DNA of 64,000 nt from JANRLT01 sp041736895 (GCA_041736895.1 JBGSSS010000025.1:1-64000), one strand, 5' to 3'. Numbered from the stretch's first letter, positions 26,247 through 34,982 are shown. Notes: generated by a model from the letters alone, not told the origin. Numbers and translations: made by a program.

Positions 26247-26879
26247 TTACTTCTTCTCACTCAAAATCTTGATCGCCACAAGGATGTAAATCACCCCCGA
26301 GTACACCGTCGAAATCACCGCGAGCCACGCCGCGATCGGCAAGCCTTGTCTGATCCACTCGGGCAGCTTGCTCGGCTCGAATTGCAGGGCGACCAAACTC
26401 CAGATCACGGCCATACACTGGAACCCCATCTTGATTTTGCCGGGCCAGTTGGCCGAGAAATCGCGGCCTTCGCCCTCAAGGAAACTGCGCAGGGTCGTCA
26501 CCAGCAACTCGCGGCCCATCACCACGACAGCCATCCACGACGCGATGCCGGACCCCGGCAAGCCGGACGATCCAGTGCCGTTCGGCACGGCGCAGAGCAT
26601 GATGAACGTGCCACAGATGATGATCTTGTCCACGAATGGATCGAGAATTCGCCCGAGGGTCGTGACTTGGCCATATTTCCGCGCGTAATACCCATCGAGC
26701 CAATCCGTGCCCGCCGCGATGCAGAATAGAATCGTGCTGGTCAGATAATGTTCGAGCGGGATCATCACAAAGAGGATGATCGAAAGGAGGAGCCGCAGCG
26801 AGGTCAACTGGTTGGGGATGTTGAACAGCGCTTGCGAATCAAGTTTTGGACCGGCGGGTGCGGTAGGGACGGTGGACAT
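26247..26879 (-). CDS. pgsA: CDP-diacylglycerol-glycerol-3-phosphate 3-phosphatidyltransferase
   Basis: Makes phosphatidylglycerol phosphate in the inner membrane. The 210-aa product has several transmembrane helices and the complete CDP-alcohol phosphotransferase motif, Asp59-x2-Asp62-Gly-x2-Ala-Arg67-x8-Gly76-x3-Asp80-x3-Asp84 (in TDWLDGYYARKYGQ and GRILDPFVDK). The N-terminal NIPNQLTSLRL is typical of PgsA. Upstream of the CPBP protease gene on the same strand. Confidence 0.94.
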   Translation of the reverse strand: MSTVPTAPAGPKLDSQALFNIPNQLTSLRLLLSIILFVMIPLEHYLTSTILFCIAAGTDWLDGYYARKYGQVTTLGRILDPFVDKIIICGTFIMLCAVPNGTGSSGLPGSGIASWMAVVVMGRELLVTTLRSFLEGEGRDFSANWPGKIKMGFQCMAVIWSLVALQFEPSKLPEWIRQGLPIAAWLAVISTVYSGVIYILVAIKILSEKK

Positions 26880-26887
26880 ACTTCTTT

Positions 26888-27349
26888 TCAGAATGTTTCA
26901 GGATCAACAACCGGCAGACCTAGCTCACGACCCAAAGAAAGTAGCCCATGATCGGATGTGACAAACTCAAGCAACAACTGTCTGGCTAGTAGCTCGAGCG
27001 TCATCGCCAACTGGAGTGCATCAAGTGTCTGCAGCTCACGAGCCTTGCCGAATTTATTGATTAGCTCTTCCGCGACATCAAAGTGTGCACGTTTCTTTCT
27101 GAAAACAACGATCTTACGGGCCTGAATATAACTCTGCACTTGCGCAATTGCAGCATCTAGTTCTTGTTCAGCCACCAGCTTCTTACGGAACTGACGATGC
27201 ATCACCGATGTGAACTCGACTGAAGTAAGATTACTGACAATAATTGGTCGTTTTGAATCAATAAATCTGGATTCCAATCCGGCTGAGCCTTGTTCTCGAC
27301 GAAACAATTTGATGAGGGCGTTCGTATCCCAGAATGATCGTGACATCAA
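26888..27349 (-). CDS. VapC-type PIN-domain toxin
   Basis: A 153-aa PIN-domain ribonuclease. The acidic active-site residues are present: FWDTNALIKLF (first Asp), SVEF (Glu), TLDALQLAMTL (Asp) and TSDHGLLSL (Asp). VapC toxins cut tRNA or rRNA. The start at 27349 (or the next codon, 27346) overlaps the end of the antitoxin gene, so the pair is translationally coupled. It lies 8 bp upstream of pgsA and may share a transcript with it, an unusual setting for a toxin. Confidence 0.88.
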   Translation of the reverse strand: MMSRSFWDTNALIKLFRREQGSAGLESRFIDSKRPIIVSNLTSVEFTSVMHRQFRKKLVAEQELDAAIAQVQSYIQARKIVVFRKKRAHFDVAEELINKFGKARELQTLDALQLAMTLELLARQLLLEFVTSDHGLLSLGRELGLPVVDPETF

Positions 27350-27621
27350 AAACGTCCCTCGCGTTCTTTACGGAGATCCGCTTCAATTTCACCCGGAGGA
27401 ATTTTATCAAATATTTTACGCATTACTTCGAGTGTTACTGAAACATCTTGATGCTGACCGATGTCCGGCATTACTAATTCATCATCACTCAAATCTGGAT
27501 CCCATGAATGCTTCTTATCACTTTCGACAGTGATATGAACAAGCTCATTCTGACTCAAAATCAGCGGGCTGAGCGGTTTGAGAAAACCATTGTCGACAAT
27601 CGCATCACTATGCTGTAACAT
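27346..27621 (-). CDS. Antitoxin of the DUF104/AF2212-like type
   Basis: A 91-aa protein preceding and overlapping the PIN toxin. The N-terminal half DAIVDNGFLKPLSPLILSQN followed by ELVHITVE matches the AF2212-like (DUF104) pattern of VapB-type antitoxins, a short beta-rich DNA- or toxin-binding module. The acidic middle (WDPDLSDDELVMPDIG) and helical C-terminus would be the toxin-binding part. Assignment rests on this pattern and gene order. Confidence 0.75.
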   Translation of the reverse strand: MLQHSDAIVDNGFLKPLSPLILSQNELVHITVESDKKHSWDPDLSDDELVMPDIGQHQDVSVTLEVMRKIFDKIPPGEIEADLRKEREGRF

Positions 27622-27638
27622 CGTTCACCTGCAAAGAG

Positions 27639-29078
27639 TTATCGTCCCTTCCCCACCGGCGCCGCGATCAAATCATAATCCTGGCTCGCGACGATTTCGC
27701 ACGGCACGATCTGGCCCGCTTTGAGTTTTTTGCCCGTCACGATCACGACACCGTCGACATCCGGCGCATCGGCATAGCCGCGGCCGAGCCAAACATCCTT
27801 TTCCCCGGGCAGCGGCGCGTCGAGCAAGACATCCATCGGCTTGCCGACTTGCTTGTCGTTCCAATTAAACGCGATTTCCTGTTGCACCGCCATCAGCCGG
27901 TCGCAACGCTCTTGCTTGACTTCGTCGGGTAAGTGATCCGGCAAACGCGCGGCCGGCGTGTCGCCTTCGTACGAATAAGTGAACACACCCATCCGTTCGA
28001 ACGCATGCTCGCGGGTGAAGTCCTCGAGCTCTTGATACTGAGCCTCGGTCTCGCCGGGAAAACCGGTGATGAAGGTGGTTCGTAAGACGAGGTCCGGAAT
28101 CGAGCGGCGGAGCTTGCTGACGAGCTCTTCGGTCGAAGCCCGCGTCACGCGGCGCTGCATCCGCTTGAGCATCGTGTCGTTGATGTGCTGCAGCGGCATG
28201 TCGAGGTACGGCAGGATCTTGTCGCTCGTCGCGATGACTTCGATCAGCTCGTCTGTGAAGTACATTGGGTAAAGGTACATCACCCGAATCCAATCGAGCC
28301 CATCGACCTTGTTCAGCTCACGCAGCAACTGCGGCAAGCGCGGTTCGCCGTACAGGTCGAGCCCGTAGTACGTCGTGTCTTGCGCGACGATGTTCAACTC
28401 GCGCACGCCATCGGCGGCCAGTTCGCGGGCTTCGGCGATGACTTCTTCGATCGGCTTGGTCGCGTGCTTACCGCGCATCTTGGGAATCGCGCAGAAAGTA
28501 CACAACCGATCACAGCCTTCGCTGATCTTCAAAAACGCAAAATGCTTCGGCGTGATCCGCAACCGATTGCGATCCGACAGCGGCGTCGAGGGGGCTGGCT
28601 GAAAGACGGTGCGCTGCTCCCACAGCCCACCGATTAGTCGGTCCGCGACCTTGGTCACGTGTTCGCGGCCGAAAACGCCGACCAGGTGATCGACCTCAGG
28701 GCATTTTTCGAGCAGTGCTTCCTTTTCGCGTTCGGCCAAACAGCCCGAGACGATGATTCCGCGCGTGTCGCCGGCCTTTTTCAACGCGACCATTTCTTGA
28801 ATCGTCTCGAACGATTCATTTCGCGCACGTTCGATAAAGCCGCAAGTGTTGACGATGACAAAGTCCGCCCCCTTGGGTTCGCGGACGAGTTTGTACCCAT
28901 CGAGTTGCAACAGCCCGAGCATCCGTTCGCTATCGACGAGATTTTTGGGGCAGCCGAGACTGACAAAGGCGTACGTCCCCTTGCAATCCTTTGCCGCGGT
29001 CGGCGCAGCTTTCGGCTGGCTGGCGGGAAGGTCGCAGCTGGTGTCTTGATTAATGATAGGTAACAGAGAACTGCTCAC
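27639..29078 (-). CDS. rimO: Ribosomal protein S12 methylthiotransferase RimO
   Basis: A radical-SAM enzyme that beta-methylthiolates an aspartate of ribosomal protein S12. The 479-aa product has the N-terminal UPF0004 domain with its three cluster cysteines (SLGCPKNLVDSE, NTCGFIE, VSGCLAERE), the radical-SAM CxxxCxxC site (EGCDRLCTFCAIPKMRGKH) and a C-terminal TRAM domain (about 415-479). The opening LGCPKNLVDSE distinguishes RimO from MiaB. An N-terminal extension of about 30 residues is present. The toxin-antitoxin pair lies 17 bp downstream on the same strand. Confidence 0.95.
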   Translation of the reverse strand: MSSSLLPIINQDTSCDLPASQPKAAPTAAKDCKGTYAFVSLGCPKNLVDSERMLGLLQLDGYKLVREPKGADFVIVNTCGFIERARNESFETIQEMVALKKAGDTRGIIVSGCLAEREKEALLEKCPEVDHLVGVFGREHVTKVADRLIGGLWEQRTVFQPAPSTPLSDRNRLRITPKHFAFLKISEGCDRLCTFCAIPKMRGKHATKPIEEVIAEARELAADGVRELNIVAQDTTYYGLDLYGEPRLPQLLRELNKVDGLDWIRVMYLYPMYFTDELIEVIATSDKILPYLDMPLQHINDTMLKRMQRRVTRASTEELVSKLRRSIPDLVLRTTFITGFPGETEAQYQELEDFTREHAFERMGVFTYSYEGDTPAARLPDHLPDEVKQERCDRLMAVQQEIAFNWNDKQVGKPMDVLLDAPLPGEKDVWLGRGYADAPDVDGVVIVTGKKLKAGQIVPCEIVASQDYDLIAAPVGKGR

Positions 29079-29208
29079 CGAAAATCCTTGGCACCATATG
29101 GAAATGGCGCAAAAATACTGAAGAATTTCAATCTTTTAGTATAACGAAGATAAATGCTCGGCGGGAGAGGCGAAAAGGGGTGCCTGCTGCTAGAAGAATC
29201 GACTTACA

Positions 29209-29285
29209 AGGAAAAAGGGAACAGGAAAAAGGTGGTGTAATCGTCGATTAACGTCCCTTTTCCCTTCTTCCTTTTCCCTTCCTTG
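29209..29285. repeat. Purine/pyrimidine inverted repeat
   Basis: AAGGAAAAAGGGAACAGGAA.. at 29209-29232 pairs with ..CCCTTTTCCCTTCTTCC.. at 29255-29285. The same vocabulary (GGAAAAGGAAAAAGG) forms the hairpin at 44379-44422. It lies between the divergent rimO and GNAT genes. Confidence 0.8.
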
Positions 29286-29354
29286 CTACGCAGCTTTTGC
29301 TTTCACTTTGTATTGCGATCATCGACGGCTTGAGAATCGCTCCCCGCAACGGGT

Positions 29355-30380
29355 ATGTTACAGACTCTGGAACAGTGCGAACTGTTCCGTAACTTTTGCT
29401 ACGCAGTTTCCCCGCGCGAGTCCTCCGGCGTGCCGCGATACCGACAATTCCTGAATACGGACCCGCCGCGCTTGGCCGAGATGTGGCGCGGCTGCACGAA
29501 TTGTCCGGAGTTGCTCCAGCCCCTCACGGCCGGACTCTTCGAGTCGCTGATCCTCAACAAACCCTACTTCGACCGCGCGGGTTTGATCATCGCCGAAGAC
29601 GACGAGGGCATTGCCGGCTTCGCGCACGCTGGGTTCGGTCCCGACGAGGAACTGCGAACGCTCGATTTCGACCTCGGCGTGACGAGCATGCTCCTCGTTC
29701 ACCCGCGCGTCACCGATCCCTCGGTGACCCATGAACTGCTTCGGCGCAGCGAAGAGTATCTGCGCTCGCACGGGGCCAAGGTCCTCTACGGCGGCAGCAT
29801 CTACCCGCTGAATCCGTTTTACCTTGGCCTCTACGGCGGCAGCGAGTCGCCGGGGATTCCGATCAGCGACGAATGCTTGAGTGCCGTTTATCAACAGAAC
29901 GGCTATCAACCCATTGACCAGGTGCAGATCTACCGCCGCACGGTCGCCGATTATCACGCGGCCATCGATCGACGCTGGATGCAGATTCGCCGCAAGACGG
30001 TGATCGCCAGCGTCGAAGATCCCCCTGCAACGAGTTGGTGGATGGCCTGCACGCAGGGCGAATTCGAACGCCGCGAGGTGCAGCTTCTCGACCAGCGGAT
30101 GGGCAACCAACTGGCCGGGGCGACGCTGCGCAATCTCGATCCGCCGGCGGCCGGCATCTCGCGCGGAGTCTTTGGGCTGACCGATCTCTGGGTCGACGAA
30201 CGCCAGCGCCGCCAAGGGCTTGGCGCGTATCTGCTCAACGAAACGCTCAAGTACCTCGCCGCGCAAAACTGCGTCGCCCTCGAAGTCCAAACGATGCAAG
30301 CCAACACCGCGGCAATCGGCCTCTACAACAAACTCGGCTTCACGCAGGTGAATACAGGCGTGGTGTATCGCAAAAGCTAA
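29355..30380 (+). CDS. GNAT-family N-acetyltransferase with two GNAT domains
   Basis: A 341-aa protein. Residues about 30-195 form a first, divergent GNAT-like domain (IIAEDDEGIAGFAHAGFG); residues about 210-341 form a second with the acetyl-CoA signature ERQRRQGLGAYLLNETLKYL and the closing NTAAIGLYNKLGFTQVNTG. Only the second retains a clear Q/RxxGxG/A loop, so the first may be structural. The substrate is unknown. It appears monocistronic. Confidence 0.88.
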   Translation: MLQTLEQCELFRNFCYAVSPRESSGVPRYRQFLNTDPPRLAEMWRGCTNCPELLQPLTAGLFESLILNKPYFDRAGLIIAEDDEGIAGFAHAGFGPDEELRTLDFDLGVTSMLLVHPRVTDPSVTHELLRRSEEYLRSHGAKVLYGGSIYPLNPFYLGLYGGSESPGIPISDECLSAVYQQNGYQPIDQVQIYRRTVADYHAAIDRRWMQIRRKTVIASVEDPPATSWWMACTQGEFERREVQLLDQRMGNQLAGATLRNLDPPAAGISRGVFGLTDLWVDERQRRQGLGAYLLNETLKYLAAQNCVALEVQTMQANTAAIGLYNKLGFTQVNTGVVYRKS

Positions 30381-30391
30381 CAAACTCCAGC

Positions 30392-30416
30392 AAAGCCCAG
30401 GGGTTTACCCCCTGGG
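30392..30416 (+). repeat. Intergenic hairpin, AAAGC-headed family
   Basis: AAAG precedes stem CCCAGGGG/CCCCTGGG with loop TTTAC. It sits 12 bp after the GNAT stop, between convergent genes. Confidence 0.75.
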
Positions 30417-30436
30417 AGCATTTTCGTGATGAAATA

Positions 30437-31261
30437 TTACTTGCTTGGCATCCGATCGAGATGCCGCAACATATCCGCTGCCGCATTGGGGAATTGCTGC
30501 GCGAGCGCCGCGCTGAGATCAAGCTCTTGCTCCGGCTGGCCGCGCAGCGAGCGCAGATACGTTTGCAGCGTCGCGCGGCCTTGCGGTGTGCCGTTCAATA
30601 GCCAATGCGTCCAGAGCCAGCTCTCGGCGTAGTCGAGTTGCGTCATCGCGCTGCCATCGCTCAACGCGCGCAGCCGCGCCAGGTCCGGCTTCCATTGGCC
30701 CACGGCCAGGGCCGCGCGGAGTTCCTCGACATGCGGGCGATTCAAGCCATGCTCGCCGCGCGCGACTTCGAAGTATTCGGCCAGCCCTTCGTCCAGCCAG
30801 AGCGGAATGCGCGGCACGGACGAATGAATGTACCCGTGTGCCACTTCGTGCCGCAAATCTTCAGCCACCCGATCCCCCCAATGGGCATAAACCGCGAGCC
30901 GCGTATCGCTCTCCAAGAAGAACGCGCGGCGATCGGGAAAATTCGGGTACTTCGACCGCGCGTAGCGCTGCAGTTCGTCGGCTTCCTCGAACAGGTAGAC
31001 CTGGATCGGCTCGTTCGACGGCGGCAGGGCCAGCTCATTGAAGACATCGCCGCGCAGGTTCTGCAACTCGACCAACAGCCGGTGATCGGACGCCAACGGA
31101 AAATTGCTATGCACCGCGAGCTGCCCCAGCGACAGCGAGTGATCGCTGGGCAAGGCTTCCGCCGCGGGCCGCTGCAAGAATTGCATATTCGCGCAGCCGC
31201 ACATCGTGCCGAGCAACAGCACGAACAGGAAGCGAAGTTTCTGCGGCGCAGGGCAGGGCAT
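30437..31261 (-). CDS. Lipoprotein with DUF1570-like HExxH peptidase domain
   Basis: The start is ATG 31261, which gives a lipoprotein signal: FLFVLLLGTMCGCANMQFLQ with a Cys acceptor about 20 residues in. The 274-aa protein carries a gluzincin-like motif HEVAHGYIH, followed about 15 residues later by LWLDEGLAEYFE, where the Glu is the likely third zinc ligand. This arrangement is seen in DUF1570 and MA-clan peptidases of planctomycetes. A role in the envelope as a metallopeptidase is inferred; no substrate is evident. Convergent with the GNAT gene. Confidence 0.85.
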   Translation of the reverse strand: MPCPAPQKLRFLFVLLLGTMCGCANMQFLQRPAAEALPSDHSLSLGQLAVHSNFPLASDHRLLVELQNLRGDVFNELALPPSNEPIQVYLFEEADELQRYARSKYPNFPDRRAFFLESDTRLAVYAHWGDRVAEDLRHEVAHGYIHSSVPRIPLWLDEGLAEYFEVARGEHGLNRPHVEELRAALAVGQWKPDLARLRALSDGSAMTQLDYAESWLWTHWLLNGTPQGRATLQTYLRSLRGQPEQELDLSAALAQQFPNAAADMLRHLDRMPSK

Positions 31262-31351
31262 CAATTTATTCCCGGGTCTGGAATCGTCCGCGGGAATGAT
31301 AGCCAGAATGCCCAGATGCCCCAACAGCAGTTCGGGCTGCTAGCAAGCACT

Positions 31352-31421
31352 GTAGCCAAGGTCGTAAGACCTTGGACGCGCTAGCGCACAAGAAGATCCA
31401 AGCTCTCACGAGCTTGGCTAC
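31352..31421. repeat. BIME-like pair of GTAG-headed REP hairpins
   Basis: Left unit: GTAG, stem CCAAGGTC/GACCTTGG, loop GTAA (31352-31375). Right unit, on the minus strand: GTAG, stem CCAAGCTC/GAGCTTGG, loop GTGA (31398-31421). The stems differ by a compensated G-C/C-G swap. Two REPs in opposite orientation are the definition of a BIME. Confidence 0.88.
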
Positions 31422-31429
31422 GGTCAAGA

Positions 31430-32039
31430 AAAGCCCGCGGCGTAAGCCAGGGCGTCAAAAATTCGGTTAGCCACAAAGAGACATAAAAAACACAAAAAAA
31501 GAAAGTGAATTTTTTTGCCGCAAGAAAAACAAAGATAGCAAAGAGGAGTCAAGAAAATTTGTGGATCATCCGATTCTTCCGCGCGTCGCCGCTGCTCGAA
31601 GCAGAGGCTTGGATTTTTTGAGGCATGACTCCGATGTCCAAAGATTTAACAAACATCGGTTAGCCCAAGGCTAATCCAGGGCCTCAAGCGGGATCCGCAG
31701 ATTCGAGACTTCTCGGAGCCCGAGTCGAATTGGCCTCCGTCGACAGAAAACTGCGCAGCTTCTCTTATTTCCACACTTTGGACATCGGAGCAATGCCTCT
31801 CAAAATCCAATCTGCAAACCATCATCGCGTTTCAACTTGAGTCGGCGCACGCTTCAACCGGATGAACCCAATTTGTATCTCCTCGCAATTCTCTTTGCTT
31901 TTTTTGCTTTCTTTGTGGCGAATCTCTCTTCGTATTCTTTTTGTGGCTTGTATGTCTCTTTGTGGCTAAATACTTACGGCCCTCGCTAACGCTACGCGCC
32001 TACAAAAGATGACGCCCTGGCTTACGCCTCGGGCTTTTA
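31430..32039. repeat. 600-bp imperfect inverted repeat without a gene
   Basis: Nested arm pairs at matching distances: 31431-31457 with 32010-32038 (GCCC..GTAAGCCAGGGCGTCA); 31468-31484 with 31951-31968 (TAGCCACAAAGAGACATA); 31611-31642 with 31774-31807 (TTGAGGCATGACTCCGATGT against its complement). The centre is about 130 bp of unpaired GC-rich sequence. No open frame is convincing. A GTAG-headed unit (31979-32003) lies inside the right arm. Possible origins are a MITE-like element or a folded inverted duplication. Confidence 0.85.
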
Positions 32040-32062
32040 TTCGGCCTCGCTCACGCGTCGGT

Positions 32063-33094
32063 TTACACCACGGGCGGGTTGCGTTCGAAGTTGCGTTGGT
32101 GCCAGTACGGGTAGGCTGGCGTGCGCTTGCTGGCATCGTCGAGCTTTTTGATCTGCTCAGGCGTGAGCTTCCAACCGGCCGCGCCGAGATTCTGCCGCAG
32201 TTGTTCTTCGTTGCGCGCGCCGATGATGACCGTCGAGACCGATGGGCGGCGGAGGACCCAATTCAGCGCGACCTGCGGAATCGTCTTGCCCGTTTCCTGC
32301 GCAACGGCGTCGAGCGCATCGACGACATCGTAGAGGTACTCGTTGGGGACTGGCGGACCGACGTCGAGGTTCTTTTGACTCTGCAAGCGGCTCTCGGCGG
32401 GCAAGGGTTGGCCGCGGCGGATTTTACCTGTCAAGCGGCCCCAGCCGAGCGGGCTCCAAACCACGGCCCCGACTTTTTCTTCGAGCGCCAGCGGCATCAA
32501 CTCCCATTCGTAATCGCGCCCGATCAGTGAGTAGAACGCTTGATGCGCGACGTAACGCGAGTAACCGTAGCGATCCGCGACGGCGAGCGATTTCATCAAG
32601 TGCCAGCCCGAGAAATTTGAGCAGCCGACGTAGCGAATCTTGCCCGCGCGGACCAGATCGTCGAGCGTACTGACCGCTTCTTCGATCGGCGTGACGGGAT
32701 CGAAGCCGTGCAATTGAAAAAGGTCGATATGGTCGACACCGAGGCGCTTCAAGCTGCCGTTCACCGCGTTGGTGATGTGATACCGCGACGAGCCGACTTG
32801 ATTCGGGCCGGGTCCGCCGAAGCGGAACGTCGATTTGGTGGAGATCAGGACTTGATCCCGGCGGCCGCGGACTGCTTGGCCGAGAATCTCCTCGGATTGC
32901 CCCTGCGAGTAGACATCGGCCGTGTCGAACATCGTCACGCCGGCCTCAAGACAGATATCCACGAGCTTCGTCGCCTCGGCGACATTGGTCTCGCCCCAAG
33001 CCTTGAATAGTTCTCCTTTGCCGCCGAAGGTGCCGGTGCCGAGCGTCAACTCCGGCACCATGAGACCTGAGCCGCCAAGTTGTCGATATTCCAT
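32063..33094 (-). CDS. Aldo/keto reductase
   Basis: A 343-aa NADPH-dependent oxidoreductase with a TIM barrel. The tetrad is visible: Asp and Tyr in TMFDTADVYSQGQSEEILG, Lys in VLISTKSTFRF, His in DLFQLHGFDPVTP. The cofactor-binding end STVIIGARNEEQLRQNLGAA is typical of the YajO/Tas-like (AKR11/AKR12-type) branch. The substrate is unknown. It is monocistronic and flanked by repeat arrays on both sides. Confidence 0.93.
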   Translation of the reverse strand: MEYRQLGGSGLMVPELTLGTGTFGGKGELFKAWGETNVAEATKLVDICLEAGVTMFDTADVYSQGQSEEILGQAVRGRRDQVLISTKSTFRFGGPGPNQVGSSRYHITNAVNGSLKRLGVDHIDLFQLHGFDPVTPIEEAVSTLDDLVRAGKIRYVGCSNFSGWHLMKSLAVADRYGYSRYVAHQAFYSLIGRDYEWELMPLALEEKVGAVVWSPLGWGRLTGKIRRGQPLPAESRLQSQKNLDVGPPVPNEYLYDVVDALDAVAQETGKTIPQVALNWVLRRPSVSTVIIGARNEEQLRQNLGAAGWKLTPEQIKKLDDASKRTPAYPYWHQRNFERNPPVV

Positions 33095-33127
33095 TCTGAG
33101 TTTCTCCGTGTGCGATGTTCAAATTTT

Positions 33128-33266
33128 ATTTGCCACTGATCAACGCTGATGAAACTAACTGATTTTCACTGATCTGAAGATCGCTCAAGTGATGTTGGCT
33201 GTCTTTGATTCCTTGAAATCAAATCAGTGAAAATCAGAAATCAATCCGCGGTAATCAGTGGCAAAA
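33128..33266. repeat. Inverted repeat of ATCAGTGAAAATCAG words
   Basis: Arms of about 45 bp: TTTGCCACTGATCAACGCTG.. (33128-33174) and its near complement ..GGTAATCAGTGGCAAA (33223-33266), separated by about 48 bp. One arm matches the single copy upstream of dnaG (12584-12627). It occupies the gap between two minus-strand genes. Confidence 0.85.
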
Positions 33267-33283
33267 ATTTTAACGTCAGCTTC

Positions 33284-34183
33284 TTAAACGTGGCAATGTT
33301 TGAGGATCTCCGCCGGGGCCTCGATGTAGCTCTGATAGAACGGGCCGAATTCGGCGTACTTCGCGCTCGCTTCATCGAAGCGCATCTTGTACACGATGTC
33401 CTTGAGGAACTCCGGGTTGCGGGCCCAGAGTGTCACGCCCCATTCCCAATCGTCGAAGCCGAGCCCGACGGTGATCAACTGCGTCACCTTGCCGCCAAAG
33501 GCCATTCCGCTGCGGCCGTGTTCGGCCATCAGCTTGTAGCGCTCGTGAAACGAGAGCGTGAACCAATTCGCGTGCGGGTCGCGCCATTTGTTCATCGGGT
33601 AAAACACCACACTCGGCCATTCCGGAAACACCGGCCGCAGCCGCTGCTCGCGCATCATCACTTCGCGCGTTTCGTAGGCTTTGACCTTGGCCTTGAACGC
33701 CGGACTGTCGGCGACTTCGCCTTCTTCGATCAGTTTTTGCGAGTACTGTTCCAGTGTCGGCACATATTCCGAAACTTCTGTGACGGAAACATACGAGTAC
33801 GTCGGCACGAGCGCCGGCCCGAGCGGGCTGGCGAGCAAGCGCTGCTTCAACCGATCAAGCTTCAACGGATCGGGGTCGAGGATCATCACCGAGAAGTCGG
33901 CCTTGTGACCCATCACGATCCCGGCTTGCAGGCGCGTCGGCGATTCGGGGTTGGCGGGGTCGAGGATCGTGGCAAACGCCGCGCGGCCGGCCGCGAGTTG
34001 ATCGGCGCTGAATTTCGCGAGCACCGCGCGGTCGAAGCGAAAGAACAGATGCTGGCAATGCCAGCCATCGCTCGGCGTCAAGGAAACAGGAGCGGGGGCG
34101 GCGGAATGCCCTGCCCCTGGATGACTAGCGGCGGGACGGCCGTGTTGACTGGCGGCTGGTTGGCCGGGGGCTTCGTGGCTCAT
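33284..34183 (-). CDS. hemQ: HemQ-like coproheme decarboxylase
   Basis: A 299-aa member of the chlorite-dismutase superfamily. The visible signatures favour HemQ, which converts coproheme to haem b in the coproporphyrin-dependent pathway: the Tyr in SVVFYPMNKWRDP (reactive Tyr of HemQ) and the axial His in AEHGRSGMAFGGKV, with no chlorite-dismutase distal Arg evident. The first 40 residues are a low-complexity P/A/S/H extension not found in most HemQ. No other haem gene is in the window. An antioxidant peroxidase role was once proposed for this family and is less likely. Confidence 0.88.
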   Translation of the reverse strand: MSHEAPGQPAASQHGRPAASHPGAGHSAAPAPVSLTPSDGWHCQHLFFRFDRAVLAKFSADQLAAGRAAFATILDPANPESPTRLQAGIVMGHKADFSVMILDPDPLKLDRLKQRLLASPLGPALVPTYSYVSVTEVSEYVPTLEQYSQKLIEEGEVADSPAFKAKVKAYETREVMMREQRLRPVFPEWPSVVFYPMNKWRDPHANWFTLSFHERYKLMAEHGRSGMAFGGKVTQLITVGLGFDDWEWGVTLWARNPEFLKDIVYKMRFDEASAKYAEFGPFYQSYIEAPAEILKHCHV

Positions 34184-34347
34184 GCGGGAATACTCGCGTC
34201 GTGGGGTGTGTGAGGGACGACGCCGATTTTAACAAAAAAACAGACGCGGGGAGAGGGCCGCGAGTTGGTGAGGCGAGCAGTTCTTCCCGCTTTAGTCGTT
34301 CGTTAGCGAGATGAGTGGGAGATTGAAACTGGTATCGAAGGTAGGGA

Positions 34348-34490
34348 AGGCAGAAGAATGGAGGCAGGTGAATGGAGAAGCTAGATTTTGATGATTTATT
34401 CTTTTGCCTTTATTCTTTTGCCTGCATCCTTACGAATTTTGAAACAGATCATTTTTGTCGCCCTCGCTAACGCTACGGGCTACAAAAATG
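34348..34490. repeat. AGGCAAAAGAAT inverted repeat followed by a GTAG-headed REP
   Basis: AGGCAGAAGAATGGAGGCAG.. (34348-34375) pairs with ..ATTCTTTTGCCTTTATTC.. (34397-34432). Then, on the minus strand, GTAG-CCCGTAGCGTTAGCGAGGG lies at 34460-34483 inside an outer stem TTTTTGT/ACAAAAA. Together they fill most of the 330-bp gap between the HemQ and lipoprotein genes; the rest shows nothing notable. Confidence 0.75.
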
Positions 34491-34512
34491 CAGGTTCTTC
34501 TTGAATCGTGCT

Positions 34513-34941
34513 TTATGGATATTTCAATTCCAGTGTCTGTTTGCCCGGTTTTATTTCTTGGGTCAACTTGGTCGAACCGGGCATTTTCCATTCATCGCGC
34601 ACGCGGAGAGGTAGTCCTTCGCCGGTTGGCGAAGCGGCGATTGCCAAATCGTAGAGCGTCACACTGTGCATGCCGACGACAGCGCCGGGGCGAACGCCAC
34701 CTTGGCGGTCGAGCAACTGCAATTGAAATTTTCCGTTCTCATCCGTGTCGGCGGTCGAAGCCGGTCCGGTTTTTTTCCCTTCGACATATTGGGGATGAAA
34801 TTGGATGCGGATTTTGTTCGCCGGTTTGCCGTTCAGCAGCAGCACGCCATCGACCTCGGCGACATCCAGTGATTCGCCGCAGCCGCTGAAAAAGATCAAG
34901 GCCAAAACTGGGAATACCAACTTGCGAAAAGACGAAGGCAT
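34513..34941 (-). CDS. Small lipoprotein with carboxypeptidase-regulatory-like fold
   Basis: A 142-aa protein with a lipoprotein signal (VFPVLALIFFSGCGESLD, Cys acceptor about residue 21). The rest looks like a single Ig-like/carboxypeptidase-regulatory-type beta-sandwich (VDGVLLLNGKPANKIRIQFH, TADTDENGKFQLQLL). Such lipoproteins are very common next to DUF1559 genes in planctomycetes; the same pairing occurs at 43.4-44.9 kb. It is probably co-transcribed with the DUF1559 gene 108 bp upstream. Function unknown. Confidence 0.8.
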   Translation of the reverse strand: MPSSFRKLVFPVLALIFFSGCGESLDVAEVDGVLLLNGKPANKIRIQFHPQYVEGKKTGPASTADTDENGKFQLQLLDRQGGVRPGAVVGMHSVTLYDLAIAASPTGEGLPLRVRDEWKMPGSTKLTQEIKPGKQTLELKYP

Positions 34942-34982
34942 AAAGCTCTAAATGGAAAGGACTACTGCGGTGTGACTTTGTC

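Noticed and set aside
33284..34183. Chlorite dismutase for the HemQ-like gene
   Set aside because: The Tyr-Pro-Met and axial-His contexts are those of coproheme decarboxylases, and no distal Arg is evident.
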